From Streptomyces atratus (lineage in GTDB: Bacteria; Actinomycetota; Actinomycetes; Streptomycetales; Streptomycetaceae), in assembly GCF_014648655.1 (NCBI RefSeq), contig NZ_BMRN01000003.1, positions 204,335-268,334 on the forward strand: DNA of 64,000 nucleotides, given 5' to 3'. Of this stretch, positions 24,693 through 33,885 are shown one piece after another (within the stretch, counting starts at the first letter, position 1; the number at the start of each line of letters is the position of its first letter). The notes below the pieces were generated by a model, which was given only the letters and a program-made list of their open reading frames with translations, was not told the origin of the DNA and did not search any database. The position numbers were made by a program, and so were the translations under genes.

Positions 24693-25298
24693 ATGGAGCA
24701 GAAGCCGGCCCGCGTCCGCATCATCGACGCCGCCCATCAGCTGATGCTCACCATCGGCCTGGCCCGCGCCACCACCAAGGAGATCGCCAGAGCCGCAGGC
24801 TGCTCGGAGGCCGCGCTCTACAAGCACTTCCCCAGCAAGGAAGAGCTGTTCGTGGCCGTGCTCAAAGAGCGGCTGCCCAGGCTCAACCCGCTGCTGAAGC
24901 GGCTCATCGAGACCCCTGGGGCGGGGGAGCGCACCGTCGAGCAGAACCTCACCGAGATCGCCCGCCAGGCCGCCCTCTTCTACGAACAGAGCTTCCCGAT
25001 CGCCGCCTCGCTGTACGCCGAGCCCAGGCTCAAGGAACGCCACAACGCGGCGATGAGGGAGCTGGGCACCGGCCCGCACATGCCCATCCGCGGCCTGGAC
25101 GCGTATCTGCGCTCCGAGCAGGCCGCCGGGCGGGTACGGGCCGACGCGGACACCTACGCGGCCGCCTCGCTGCTCCTGGGGGCCTGCGCGCAGCGGGCGT
25201 TCGCCTACGAGGCCACGGAGGGCGGGGGGCCGCCGCAGTCCCTCGATGCGTTCGCCGCGTCCGTGGCCAGGACGCTGATGCGGGGCGTCGGGGCGTAG
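24693..25298 (+). CDS. TetR/AcrR family transcriptional regulator
   Basis: About 201 aa. Helix-turn-helix at residues ~25-60 (TTKEIARAAGCSEAALYKHFPSKEELFVAVLKERL) and a helical C-terminal domain. The divergent SDR gene shares the intergenic operator and is the likely target. ATG at 24693 and GTG at 24687 are both possible. The 3' end overlaps the adenosine deaminase gene on the other strand by 94 nt. Confidence 0.87.
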   Translation: MEQKPARVRIIDAAHQLMLTIGLARATTKEIARAAGCSEAALYKHFPSKEELFVAVLKERLPRLNPLLKRLIETPGAGERTVEQNLTEIARQAALFYEQSFPIAASLYAEPRLKERHNAAMRELGTGPHMPIRGLDAYLRSEQAAGRVRADADTYAAASLLLGACAQRAFAYEATEGGGPPQSLDAFAASVARTLMRGVGA

Positions 25299-26368
25299 AC
25301 CGGACCCGACCGCCGGTCGGGGGGAACCAATCCCGGACCGGGTTCCTGGCCTGCCGGCTTCGACAGCCAGTCATCGATGCGCGCCAGGAGCTCCGTCCGT
25401 ACCGTGGCCGGCGCTGCGGAGCCGCGCACCGACTGCCTGGCCAGTTCCGCCAGCTCCTCGTCCGTGAACGCGTGGTGGCGCCGTACGAGGTCGTACTGCG
25501 CGGCCAGCCGGGAGCCGAAGAGCAGCGGGTCGTCCGCACCCAGCGCCATCGGTACCCCGGCTTCGAACAGTTTGCGCAGGGGTACGTCGGCGGGCTTCTC
25601 GTAGACGCCCAGCGCCACGTTCGACGATGGGCACACCTCGCAGGTCACCCCACGCTCCGCCAGCCTGCGCAGCAGCCGCGGGTCCTCGGCAGCCCGTACG
25701 CCGTGCCCGATCCGGGCCGCGTCCAGATCGTCCAGGCAGTCCCGCACGCTCGCAGGGCCGGCCAGCTCGCCGCCGTGCGGGGCCGCCAGCAGGCCGCCGT
25801 CGCGGGCGATGGCGAAGGCCCGGTCGAAGTCCCGCGCCATTCCGCGGCGCTCGTCGTTGGAGAGCCCGAATCCGACGACACCCCGGTCCACGTACCGCAC
25901 CGCGAGCCGGGCGAGGGTGCGGGCGTCCAGCGGATGTTTCATCCGGTTGGCCGCGATCACCACCCGGATCGGCAGACCCGTCTCGCGCGACGCGCTGTCC
26001 ACCGCGTCCAGGATGATCTCGATCGCCGGGATCAGCCCGCCGAGCAGCGGGGCGTACGAGGTGGGGTCGACCTGGATCTCCAGCCAGCCGGAGCCGTCCG
26101 CGACGTCCTCCTGGGCCGCCTCGCGCACCAGCCGCTGAATGTCCTCGGGGGCCCTGAGGCAGGACCGGGCGATGTCGTAGAGCCGCTGGAAGCGGAACCA
26201 CCCGCGCTCGTCCGTGGCCCGCAGTTTCGGCGGTTCGCCGCCGGTCAGGGCATCCGGCAGATGCACGCCGTACTTGTCGGCGAGTTCGAGCAGGGTCGTG
26301 GGCCGCATCGACCCGGTGAAATGCAAGTGCAGGTGGGCCTTGGGCAACAGCCGGACGTCACGATCCAT
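25205..26368 (-). CDS. Adenosine deaminase
   Basis: 387-aa metal-dependent purine deaminase converting adenosine to inosine. The metal motif HLHLH (H14, H16), the HGGE segment (catalytic Glu), RIGHGVRA and the aspartate pair in GADDP are visible. The usual HLDG after the metal motif is HFTG here, as in a subset of actinobacterial enzymes. The C-terminal ~30 residues are encoded over the end of the convergent TetR gene. Confidence 0.88.
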   Translation of the reverse strand: MDRDVRLLPKAHLHLHFTGSMRPTTLLELADKYGVHLPDALTGGEPPKLRATDERGWFRFQRLYDIARSCLRAPEDIQRLVREAAQEDVADGSGWLEIQVDPTSYAPLLGGLIPAIEIILDAVDSASRETGLPIRVVIAANRMKHPLDARTLARLAVRYVDRGVVGFGLSNDERRGMARDFDRAFAIARDGGLLAAPHGGELAGPASVRDCLDDLDAARIGHGVRAAEDPRLLRRLAERGVTCEVCPSSNVALGVYEKPADVPLRKLFEAGVPMALGADDPLLFGSRLAAQYDLVRRHHAFTDEELAELARQSVRGSAAPATVRTELLARIDDWLSKPAGQEPGPGLVPPDRRSGPVYAPTPRISVLATDAANASRDCGGPPPSVAS

Positions 26369-26561
26369 GTCCGATCACCTTCTGTAGCTGTTACGCTCCG
26401 CACTGTGCCGAAAGGCGTCGGGCAGGGCTTGTCCGTCATGCGGCCAATAGTCGACCACATGAGAAGCCCCCTCTTGTAGGGGGAGGAGTCACTCCAAGAT
26501 CCTGCCGCAAGGATCTCGGTCCAGGCAGCCGGATTCATCGAACGAGCGCTTGCCTGAACGC

Positions 26562-26598
26562 ATGAGCGGGCCCCCGGCTCGGCCGGGGACCCGCTCAT
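26562..26598. terminator. Terminator of aspC
   Basis: 17-nt arms with a single mismatch and a 3-nt loop (ATGAGCGGG...CCGGC / GCCGGGG.CCCGCTCAT), 16 nt beyond the aspC stop on the minus strand. Confidence 0.75.
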
Positions 26599-26614
26599 AT
26601 GCACTACGGAGGCG

Positions 26615-27841
26615 TCAGGCCTTGGCCTCGCCCAGCAGCTTCTGGAGCCGCGAGATGCCCTCGACGAGGTCGTCGTCACCCAGGGCGTACGAGAGCCGCA
26701 GGTAGCCCGGCGTACCGAAGGCCTCGCCCGGAACGACCGCGACCTCGGCCTCGTCCAGGATGAGCGCCGCCAGCTCGACCGCGGTGGCCGGACGCTTGCC
26801 GCGGATCTCCTTGCCGAGCAGATCCTTCACCGAGGGGTACGCGTAGAACGCCCCCTCGGGTTCCGGGCACAGCACGCCGTCGATCTCGTTGAGCATCCGG
26901 ACGATGGTCTGCCGGCGCCGGTCGAAGGCGGTACGCATCTCGGCGACCGCGTCCAGGTTCCCGGAGACGGCGGCCAGCGCTGCGACCTGGGCGACGTTGG
27001 AGACGTTGGACGTGGCGTGCGACTGCAGGTTGGTCGCGGCCTTGACGACGTCCTTCGGGCCGATGAGCCAGCCCACGCGCCAGCCGGTCATCGCGTACGT
27101 CTTGGCGACACCGTTGACCACGATGCACTTGTCACGCAGCTCGGGCACGATCGCGGGCAGTGAGGTGAACTTCGCGGTGCCGTAGACCAGGTGCTCGTAG
27201 ATCTCGTCGGTCAGCACCCACAGGCCGTGCTCGACGGCCCACTCGCCGATCGCCTTGGCGTCGGCCTCGCTGTACACCGCACCGGTCGGGTTCGACGGGG
27301 AGACGAACAGGACGACCTTCGTACGCTCGGTGCGCGCCGCCTCCAGCTGCTCGACGGAGACCCGGTAACCGGTGGTCTCGTCGGCCACGACCTCCACCGG
27401 GACACCGCCGGCCAGCCGGATCGACTCGGGGTAGGTGGTCCAGTACGGAGCCGGGACGATGACCTCGTCGCCCGGGTCGAGGATCGCGGCGAACGCCTCG
27501 TAGATGGCCTGCTTGCCGCCGTTGGTCACCAGGATCTGGGAGGCGTCGACCTCGTAGCCGGAGTCGCGCAGCGTCTTCTCCGCAATGGCGGCCTTGAGCT
27601 CCGGGAGCCCTCCCGCAGGGGTGTAACGGTGGTACTTCGGGTTGCGGCAGGCCTCCACCGCGGCCTCGACGATGTATCCGGGGGTCGGGAAGTCGGGCTC
27701 ACCGGCACCGAAGCCGATCACCGGGCGGCCGGCGGCCTTGAGGGCCTTGGCCTTGGCGTCGACGGCGAGGGTGGCGGACTCGGAGATTGCACCGATGCGG
27801 GCGGAGACCCGGCGCTCGGAGGGAGAAGTTGCAGCGCTCAT
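26615..27841 (-). CDS. aspC: Aspartate/aromatic aminotransferase (class I/II, PLP)
   Basis: 408-aa pyridoxal-phosphate aminotransferase of subgroup Iγ. Conserved elements include [10 protein letters not shown] (substrate loop), the aromatic/Asn region around [15 protein letters not shown], and the PLP lysine in [16 protein letters not shown]. The start [18 protein letters not shown] matches orthologues; an ATG nine bases upstream is possible. It lies upstream of trpT-secE but on the opposite strand. Confidence 0.9.
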   Translation of the reverse strand: MSAATSPSERRVSARIGAISESATLAVDAKAKALKAAGRPVIGFGAGEPDFPTPGYIVEAAVEACRNPKYHRYTPAGGLPELKAAIAEKTLRDSGYEVDASQILVTNGGKQAIYEAFAAILDPGDEVIVPAPYWTTYPESIRLAGGVPVEVVADETTGYRVSVEQLEAARTERTKVVLFVSPSNPTGAVYSEADAKAIGEWAVEHGLWVLTDEIYEHLVYGTAKFTSLPAIVPELRDKCIVVNGVAKTYAMTGWRVGWLIGPKDVVKAATNLQSHATSNVSNVAQVAALAAVSGNLDAVAEMRTAFDRRRQTIVRMLNEIDGVLCPEPEGAFYAYPSVKDLLGKEIRGKRPATAVELAALILDEAEVAVVPGEAFGTPGYLRLSYALGDDDLVEGISRLQKLLGEAKA

Positions 27842-28066
27842 GACGCCCATGGTCCCAGACCGCGATCCCTGTCGGCACAGGGGTTTCAGGGACCGGACAG
27901 GACTCGGACAGCATGCGGACAACATGCGACCAGGAGTTGTCGGGAGCTATCTGTTCGACGCCGGGCCGCTGAACACGTACACTCACCTGTCGTTGGCCTT
28001 CACCAGCCGCACCGTTCCTGCACCCGGAGCATCGGGGAAGATGCGGTAGGTTGGTGGAAACCACAA

Positions 28067-28139
28067 AGGGTCGTAGCTCAATTGGTAGAGCACTGGTCTC
28101 CAAAACCAGCGGTTGGGGGTTCAAGTCCCTCCGGCCCTG
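28067..28139 (+). tRNA. trpT: tRNA-Trp (CCA)
   Basis: 73-nt cloverleaf: acceptor AGGGTCG pairs with CGGCCCT, discriminator G. The anticodon stem CTGGT/ACCAG encloses loop CTCCAAA with anticodon CCA. It sits directly upstream of secE, the conserved actinobacterial order trpT-secE-nusG. A -10-like TAGGTT lies about 15 nt before its 5' end. Confidence 0.95.
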
Positions 28140-28245
28140 CTACACACTCCTTCGCCAGGATGTGTGCGCATGTACGTACTTCAATGCACCGCCGTGCGGC
28201 TCCACCGGGCGCGGCACGGCCATGACCCGGAATCAGGTGAGAAGC

Positions 28246-28533
28246 GTGACGGACGCCGTGGGCTCCATCGACATGCCTGATGCCGAGGATGAAGTACCCG
28301 AGTCGAAGAAGAAGACCCGGAAGGGCGGCAAGCGCGGTAAGAAGGGTCCTCTGGGCCGCCTCGCGCTGTTCTACCGCCAGATCGTCGCCGAGTTGCGCAA
28401 GGTCGTCTGGCCGACTCGTAATCAGCTGACGACATACACCTCAGTGGTGATTGTCTTCGTCGTCGTCATGATTGGTCTGGTGACCGTGATTGACTTCGGA
28501 TTCCAGCGGGTCATCAAGTACGTCTTCGGCTGA
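28246..28533 (+). CDS. secE: Protein translocase subunit SecE
   Basis: 95-aa single-spanning subunit of the SecYEG channel. The basic linker ([15 protein letters not shown]), the conserved amphipathic region [20 protein letters not shown] and one C-terminal membrane helix are present. GTG start chosen by the family N-terminus ([12 protein letters not shown]) and AGGTGAG upstream; an ATG 24 nt earlier is less likely. Probably read through from trpT and followed by nusG. Confidence 0.95.
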   Translation: MTDAVGSIDMPDAEDEVPESKKKTRKGGKRGKKGPLGRLALFYRQIVAELRKVVWPTRNQLTTYTSVVIVFVVVMIGLVTVIDFGFQRVIKYVFG

Positions 28534-28606
28534 TCCCGCGGAGGGCGCCTCATGGGCGCCTCTTTCGCATGTTCCACCCATTTGTATCCAGGAAGAAGCA
28601 GCCACC

Positions 28607-29506
28607 GTGTCTGACCCGAACCTGAACGACGCCGTCGAGCCGACGGCGGGCGCCTTCGAGTCCGCCGAGGACGAGCTCGACATCGTCGAGGCGGCGGACG
28701 CCGAGGAGCCGGACCAGGCCGACGCTGCCGACGCCGCCGCAGGTGAGCCCGCCGAGCAGGCCGCCCTGCACACCGAGGACGACGACGAGGCCGCGGAGGC
28801 CGACTCCGGTTCCGAGAGCGACGACGAGGCCGACGAGCCTGCCGAGGCTGACGAGGAAGTCGGGGAGGAAGCCGAGCCGGCCGCCCCCGTCGACGCCGTC
28901 ACCGCCCTGCGCGAGGAGCTGCGCGGCCTTCCCGGCGAGTGGTACGTCATCCACACGTACGCCGGTTACGAGAAGCGCGTGAAGGCCAACCTGGAGCAGC
29001 GCGCCGTCTCGCTCAACGTCGAGGAGTTCATCTACCAGGCCGAAGTGCCCGAGGAAGAGATCGTCCAGATCAAGAACGGCGAGCGCAAGAACGTTCGCCA
29101 GAACAAGCTCCCGGGCTATGTCCTGGTGCGCATGGATCTGACGAACGAGTCCTGGGGCGTCGTCCGCAACACCCCCGGCGTCACGGGCTTCGTGGGCAAC
29201 GCCTACGACCCGTACCCGCTGACCCTGGACGAGATCGTCAAGATGCTCGCCCCGGAGGCCGAGGAGAAGGCCGCCCGCGAGGCCGCCGAGGCCGAGGGCA
29301 AGCCGGTTCCGTCCCGCAAGGTCGAGGTGCAGGTGCTCGACTTCGAGGTGGGCGACTCGGTCACCGTCACCGACGGCCCGTTCGCGACGCTGCAGGCGAC
29401 GATCAACGAGATCAACGCCGACTCGAAGAAGGTCAAGGGTCTCGTCGAGATCTTCGGCCGCGAGACGCCGGTCGAGCTCAGCTTCGACCAGATCCAGAAG
29501 AACTAG
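28607..29506 (+). CDS. nusG: Transcription termination/antitermination protein NusG
   Basis: 299 aa, binds RNA polymerase and couples it to Rho and the ribosome. The NGN domain begins near residue 110 ([21 protein letters not shown]). The KOW domain is at the C-terminus ([22 protein letters not shown]). The first ~105 residues are an acidic Asp/Glu/Ala-rich disordered extension, typical of Streptomyces and absent from the ~180-residue E. coli protein. GTG start. It ends at a strong terminator before rplK. Confidence 0.95.
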   Translation: MSDPNLNDAVEPTAGAFESAEDELDIVEAADAEEPDQADAADAAAGEPAEQAALHTEDDDEAAEADSGSESDDEADEPAEADEEVGEEAEPAAPVDAVTALREELRGLPGEWYVIHTYAGYEKRVKANLEQRAVSLNVEEFIYQAEVPEEEIVQIKNGERKNVRQNKLPGYVLVRMDLTNESWGVVRNTPGVTGFVGNAYDPYPLTLDEIVKMLAPEAEEKAAREAAEAEGKPVPSRKVEVQVLDFEVGDSVTVTDGPFATLQATINEINADSKKVKGLVEIFGRETPVELSFDQIQKN

Positions 29507-29541
29507 CGGCTTCCCGCCAGTTTCTGGACACATGCCTACCC

Positions 29542-29587
29542 AGCAGGTCAGACCGGCTTCACAGCCTGTCTGACCTGCTCGGTTTTT
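29542..29587 (+). terminator. Intrinsic terminator between nusG and rplK
   Basis: Perfect 12-bp stem AGCAGGTCAGAC / GTCTGACCTGCT around a 14-nt loop, followed by CGGTTTTT. The T-run overlaps the -35 of the next promoter. Confidence 0.85.
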
Positions 29588-29613
29588 GGTCGCGCAGCCA
29601 TACCCGTTATCGT
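29586..29613 (+). promoter_or_regulatory. Probable rplK-rplA promoter
   Basis: TTGGTC and TATCGT separated by 16 nt, starting within the T-run of the upstream terminator and about 70 nt before rplK. Confidence 0.55.
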
Positions 29614-29682
29614 TGTGCGGTATGCCTCCATCCGGATGACCGGACGGCGGCGAAACACTCTCACTAGGACCCGGAGAGAGCA

Positions 29683-30117
29683 ATGCCTCCCAAGAAGAAG
29701 AAGGTCACGGGGCTTATCAAGCTCCAGATCAACGCCGGTGCGGCCAACCCGGCCCCGCCGGTCGGCCCCGCGCTCGGCCAGCACGGCGTCAACATCATGG
29801 AATTCTGCAAGGCCTACAACGCCGCGACCGAGTCGCAGCGTGGCATGGTCGTGCCGGTGGAGATCACGGTCTACGAGGACCGTTCCTTCACCTTCGTCAC
29901 CAAGACTCCGCCGGCCGCGAAGCTGATCCTCAAGGCCGCGGGCGTGGAGAAGGGCTCCGGCGAGCCGCACAAGACCAAGGTCGCCAAGCTGACGGCTGCC
30001 CAGGTCCGTGAGATCGCCACGACGAAGCTCCCCGACCTGAACGCCAACGACCTCGACGCCGCGTCGAAGATCATCGCTGGCACCGCCCGTTCCATGGGCA
30101 TCACGGTCGAAGGCTGA
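29683..30117 (+). CDS. rplK: 50S ribosomal protein L11
   Basis: 144 aa, binds the GTPase-associated region of 23S rRNA and is needed for the stringent response. Full length, with the conserved [31 protein letters not shown] split here across the N-terminal domain and a normal C-terminal RNA-binding domain. GAGAG before the ATG. Followed by rplA after 81 nt. Confidence 0.97.
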
Positions 30118-30198
30118 TTCAGCCCCTCACGTCCTCAGTGGTAGGGCCAAGCGCTGGCCCGCACCACGACTCCACACCCTGAAACCACAGGAGTAGAA

Positions 30199-30921
30199 GT
30201 GAAGCGCAGCAAGAACCTCCGCGCTGCGGACGCCAAGATCGACCGGGCGCGCAACTACGCCCCGCTCGAGGCCGTCCGTCTCGCCAAGGAGACCGCCTCC
30301 ACCAAGTTCGACGGCACCGTCGAGGTCGCGTTCTGCCTGGGTGTTGACCCTCGCAAGGCCGACCAGATGGTCCGTGGCACCGTGAACCTCCCGCACGGCA
30401 CCGGCAAGACCGCCCGGGTCCTGGTCTTCGCGACCGGTGACCGTGCTGCGGCCGCGGAAGCCGCGGGCGCCGACATCGTCGGCGCCGACGAGCTCATCGA
30501 CGAGGTGGCGAAGGGCCGTCTGGACTTCGACGCCGTCGTCGCCACCCCGGACCTCATGGGCAAGGTCGGCCGTCTCGGCCGGGTGCTCGGTCCGCGTGGT
30601 CTGATGCCGAACCCGAAGACCGGCACTGTCACCCCCGATGTCGCGAAGGCTGTCAACGACATCAAGGGCGGCAAGATCGAGTTCCGCGTCGACAAGCACT
30701 CGAACCTGCACTTCATCATCGGCAAGGTCTCGTTCGACGACACCAAGCTGGTGGAGAACTACGCAGCGGCGCTGGAGGAGATCCTCCGTCTGAAGCCGTC
30801 CGCCGCCAAGGGCCGCTACATCAAGAAGGCCACCCTGGCCACCACGATGGGCCCCGGCATCCCGCTGGACGCCGGCCGCACCCGTAACCTCCTCGTCGAG
30901 GAGGACCCGGCCGCCGTCTGA
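30199..30921 (+). CDS. rplA: 50S ribosomal protein L1
   Basis: 240 aa, part of the L1 stalk controlling E-site tRNA release, and in other bacteria a repressor of its own operon. The signature [18 protein letters not shown] is present. GTG start with AGGAG upstream. A strong terminator follows, ending the rplKA unit. Confidence 0.97.
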   Translation: MKRSKNLRAADAKIDRARNYAPLEAVRLAKETASTKFDGTVEVAFCLGVDPRKADQMVRGTVNLPHGTGKTARVLVFATGDRAAAAEAAGADIVGADELIDEVAKGRLDFDAVVATPDLMGKVGRLGRVLGPRGLMPNPKTGTVTPDVAKAVNDIKGGKIEFRVDKHSNLHFIIGKVSFDDTKLVENYAAALEEILRLKPSAAKGRYIKKATLATTMGPGIPLDAGRTRNLLVEEDPAAV

Positions 30922-30961
30922 GCCCTCGCGCTCGGCAGTACGCCGCGTCACGTGTGACATT

Positions 30962-30998
30962 GACGGGCCCCGCAACCTTTCGAGGTGCGGGGCCCGTC
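30962..30998 (+). terminator. Terminator after rplA
   Basis: Perfect 13-bp stem GACGGGCCCCGCA / TGCGGGGCCCGTC with an 11-nt loop and a short CTTGTAT tail. Confidence 0.8.
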
Positions 30999-31083
30999 CT
31001 TGTATCCGTATTGCCGAAGGCTGTGTCGGAGCCGTGCGTTAGCGTGAGGACCCGACGGAGCCGAACGAGGGGTGGAAGCTGAC

Positions 31084-31986
31084 ATGAGGACCAGTACCGT
31101 GCGACGCGTGTGTCTGTCGGTGGCGGTGGCAGCGGCGCTGACGTCGGTCGCGGCCTGCAGCGGATCGGACAGCGGCAAGAGCGACAACAAGGGCAGCGGC
31201 GTCGTGAAGGCCGACCCGATTGCCGCGCTGCTCGACGTGCAGAAGAAGACTGGTGGGGAGAGCTCGGCGAAGGTCGAGGGCACCACCCAGATGGGCACCA
31301 CCATGTCCATGAAGCAGACCGGCACCATCGACTGGACCGACGGTCTCACCGGCGCCATGGAAATCACGTACACCGGCGGCAGCATGGCGGACGCCATGAA
31401 GCAGAGCGGTGGCACCGGCACCATGCAGGCCCGCTACTTCAAGGACGGCTACGTCGTCAACATGGGCGACGGCTTCGCGAAGCAGACCGGCGGCAAGCAC
31501 TGGATCAGCTACGGCTACGCCGACCTCGCCAAGATGGCGGGCGCCTCCGGCGAGGCGATGAAGCAGCAGATGCAGAACACCACCCCCGACCAGGGCGTGA
31601 AGTCGCTGCTGGCCTCGGGCGACGTGAAGAAGGTCGGCAAGGAGGACGTCCGCGGCGTCTCCACCACGCACTACTCCGGCACCGTCGACGTCGCCGCCCT
31701 GACCGCGAAGAACTCCGAGCTCGACGCCGACCAGCTGGAGCAGCTGAAGAAGCAGCTGAGCGACGCCGGCATCACCACGGAGACGGTCGACATCTGGGTC
31801 GACGACAACGATCTGCTGGTCAAGAAGTCCGAGCGCGGCCAGATGAAGACCGGTGAGCTCAATTCCACGGTGTACTACAGCGACTACGGCACGAAGGTCT
31901 CCGTCGAGCAGCCCCCGGCCTCCGACACGGTCGACTTCGCCGAACTCCTGAAGCAGCAGCAGGGAGCGGGTTCGGGCGCGTCCTGA
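31084..31986 (+). CDS. Secreted lipoprotein, LppX/LprAFG-like
   Basis: 300 aa with a type II signal peptide: basic RTSTVRRVC, a hydrophobic core and a lipobox ending TSVAAC, so the mature protein is lipid-anchored outside the membrane. The body resembles the LppX/LprAFG family, whose mycobacterial members carry lipids to the outer envelope; the ligand here is unknown. The ATG at 31084 is favoured over one 12 nt earlier by GGGGTGGAAG upstream. It sits between rplA and rplJ, a Streptomyces arrangement. Confidence 0.82.
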   Translation: MRTSTVRRVCLSVAVAAALTSVAACSGSDSGKSDNKGSGVVKADPIAALLDVQKKTGGESSAKVEGTTQMGTTMSMKQTGTIDWTDGLTGAMEITYTGGSMADAMKQSGGTGTMQARYFKDGYVVNMGDGFAKQTGGKHWISYGYADLAKMAGASGEAMKQQMQNTTPDQGVKSLLASGDVKKVGKEDVRGVSTTHYSGTVDVAALTAKNSELDADQLEQLKKQLSDAGITTETVDIWVDDNDLLVKKSERGQMKTGELNSTVYYSDYGTKVSVEQPPASDTVDFAELLKQQQGAGSGAS

Positions 31987-32016
31987 CCCTCCCGGGCCGC
32001 CCTGAGCGGGACGGAT

Positions 32017-32046
32017 TTGCCCGGCGCGACCACGGTCGCGTACTCT
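32017..32046 (+). promoter_or_regulatory. Probable rplJ-rplL promoter
   Basis: TTGCCC and TACTCT separated by 18 nt; would give a transcript with a ~210-nt leader before rplJ. Confidence 0.6.
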
Positions 32047-32177
32047 CCTACAGAAGCCAAAGACCGCTGGTCGTTGCTGTGCTCTCGCAAGAGGGAACAG
32101 TGACCGAAGGATCCGTTGAGTACGGGCGACCTGCGCAGGTGACTGTGGAAAGCTCCCGGACTTCGTTCGGTCGAGCT

Positions 32178-32203
32178 ACGCCCTGGCGCCTGCGCCGGGG
32201 CGT
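32178..32203 (+). promoter_or_regulatory. Hairpin in the rplJ leader (attenuator-like)
   Basis: 12-bp stem (ACGCCCTGGCGC / GCGCCGGGGCGT, one G-U) with a 2-nt loop, followed by T-rich TTCGTCTTTCC, inside the ~210-nt untranslated leader. It fits a role in L10-mediated autoregulation of rplJL, known for this operon in other bacteria; the RNA target for L10 is not proven here. Confidence 0.55.
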
Positions 32204-32261
32204 TTCGTCTTTCCCGGCCCCTTCTGAGCGGTCCTCATCACCCGGAAGGAGGCCGACGCTC

Positions 32262-32792
32262 ATGGCAAGGCCCGACAAGGCTGCCGCGGTAGCCGAGCTC
32301 GCGGACCAGTTCCGCAGCTCGAATGCCGCCGTGCTGACCGAGTACCGGGGTCTCACCGTGGCGCAGCTCAAGACGCTGCGTCGTTCGCTCGGTGAGAACG
32401 CCCAGTACGCCGTGGTGAAGAACACGCTGACCAAGATTGCGGCCAACGAGGCCGGGATCACTTCGCTGGACGACCAGTTCACTGGTCCGACGGCGGTTGC
32501 CTTCATCACCGGTGACCCGGTGGAGTCGGCGAAGGGTCTTCGTGACTTCGCCAAGGAGAACCCGAACCTGATCATCAAGGGCGGTGTCCTTGATGGCAAG
32601 GCGCTGTCCGCCGATGAGATCAAGAAGCTTGCGGACCTCGAGTCCCGCGAGGTTCTGCTCAGCAAGCTGGCCGGTGCCTTCAAGGGCAAGCAGTCCCAGA
32701 CTGCTTCGCTCTTCCAGGCGCTGCCGTCGAAGTTCGTCCGCACCGCGGAGGCGCTTCGCGTCAAGCTCGAAGAGCAGGGCGGTGCCGAGTAA
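32262..32792 (+). CDS. rplJ: 50S ribosomal protein L10
   Basis: 176 aa, base of the ribosomal stalk that binds L12 dimers and 23S rRNA. The N-terminus [17 protein letters not shown] and the conserved [16 protein letters not shown] segment identify it. AAGGAGG before the ATG. Co-transcribed with rplL 111 nt downstream. L10-L12 complexes repress this operon in bacteria where it has been studied. Confidence 0.97.
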   Translation: MARPDKAAAVAELADQFRSSNAAVLTEYRGLTVAQLKTLRRSLGENAQYAVVKNTLTKIAANEAGITSLDDQFTGPTAVAFITGDPVESAKGLRDFAKENPNLIIKGGVLDGKALSADEIKKLADLESREVLLSKLAGAFKGKQSQTASLFQALPSKFVRTAEALRVKLEEQGGAE

Positions 32793-32903
32793 CTCGGCTC
32801 GCGCATTGATCGTCGCCCACTAGGGAGACGGTCGCAGCGGGCCGAACGTACGCCCGCCTACATGTACATCCGGCACCTGCCGAATTAGTGGAAGGACGCC
32901 ATC

Positions 32904-33287
32904 ATGGCGAAGCTGTCCCAGGACGACCTGCTCGCGCAGTTCGAAGAGATGACCCTCATCGAGCTCTCCGAGTTCGTGAAGGCCTTCGAGGAGAAGTTCG
33001 ACGTCACCGCCGCCGCGGCCGTCGCCGTCGCCGGTCCGGCCGGCCCGGGTGCCGTTGCCGAGGCCGTCGAGGAGAAGGACGAGTTCGACGTCATCCTCAC
33101 CGGCGCCGGCGAGAAGAAGATCCAGGTCATCAAGGTCGTGCGTGAGCTGACCTCGCTGGGTCTGAAGGAGGCCAAGGACCTCGTCGACGGCACCCCGAAG
33201 CCGGTCCTCGAGAAGGTCGCCAAGGAGGCCGCCGAGAAGGCTGCCGAGTCCCTCAAGGCCGCCGGCGCTTCCGTCGAGGTCAAGTGA
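32904..33287 (+). CDS. rplL: 50S ribosomal protein L7/L12
   Basis: 127 aa. Stalk protein that recruits and stimulates elongation-factor GTPases. N-terminal dimerisation domain, Ala/Gly-rich hinge (about residues 36-52) and globular C-terminal domain ([20 protein letters not shown]) are all intact. Followed by a strong hairpin that limits read-through to rpoB. Confidence 0.97.
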   Translation: MAKLSQDDLLAQFEEMTLIELSEFVKAFEEKFDVTAAAAVAVAGPAGPGAVAEAVEEKDEFDVILTGAGEKKIQVIKVVRELTSLGLKEAKDLVDGTPKPVLEKVAKEAAEKAAESLKAAGASVEVK

Positions 33288-33347
33288 CTCAGGGAGTCTG
33301 CTGACTCCTTCTGACTGCCTGTGCCGCACGGCACGGACGTCAAAACG

Positions 33348-33383
33348 CGAAGGGCGATCACCCATCCGGGTGGTCGCCCTTCG
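33348..33383 (+). terminator. Terminator/attenuator after rplL
   Basis: 16-bp stem (one G-U) with a 4-nt loop, CGAAGGGCGATCACCC pairing with GGGTGGTCGCCCTTCG. Confidence 0.8.
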
Positions 33384-33694
33384 GCGCACCCGCGGCGGGT
33401 GCCTTGCTCTTCCGGCGGCGACGAGTATGGTGATCTTCGCCGTTGCCTCTCGGGGGCGGTCCGCCGGTGCCGGGAAGCGGTCGGGTGAGGACCGCGCGGC
33501 GCTGTCCTGGCAGGGGGGCCTTGACGAACCGCACGCGGCGCGCAATTCTCAGGACGCGTCGTCACATCGATCCGAATCCGAGGCATGGATCGTGGGCGAA
33601 GAGGGCAGTAAAGAAGAGCGCACCACGCGCAAGGGCTAGTCATAGGTGTTGAGAACAGCTGTTGAGAGCAACGTGGGTCTCTGAGAACCCCGAC
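33384..33694. other. Gene-free stretch between rplL and the rpoB promoter
   Basis: About 310 nt without a supported gene; reading frames present lack normal codon bias and ribosome binding sites. No strong repeat was seen. Confidence 0.5.
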
Positions 33695-33723
33695 TGGACA
33701 TCAGTGCGCCGTTTGGCTACACT
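33695..33723 (+). promoter_or_regulatory. Promoter of rpoB-rpoC
   Basis: TGGACA and TACACT separated by exactly 17 nt, about 160 nt upstream of the rpoB TTG start. A good match to the vegetative sigma consensus of streptomycetes. Confidence 0.7.
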
Positions 33724-33885
33724 GACCCTTTGCGCTGCCTGTTAGCTGCCTCCTGCCCGTCACCAGGGGCATGCCCACGCTTGAGCACCGATGGCCGATC
33801 CTCCCTGACCTGGGATTTCTGTCTCCGTGTCCAACTTGGGACCGGTACGCGCGTAGTGAGTCCGAGCCCTCGGAAGGACCCCCTC

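Noticed and set aside
33727-33885. Upstream in-frame extension of rpoB
   Set aside because: The extra residues are not family-like; the TTG at 33886 reproduces the known Streptomyces N-terminus and length.
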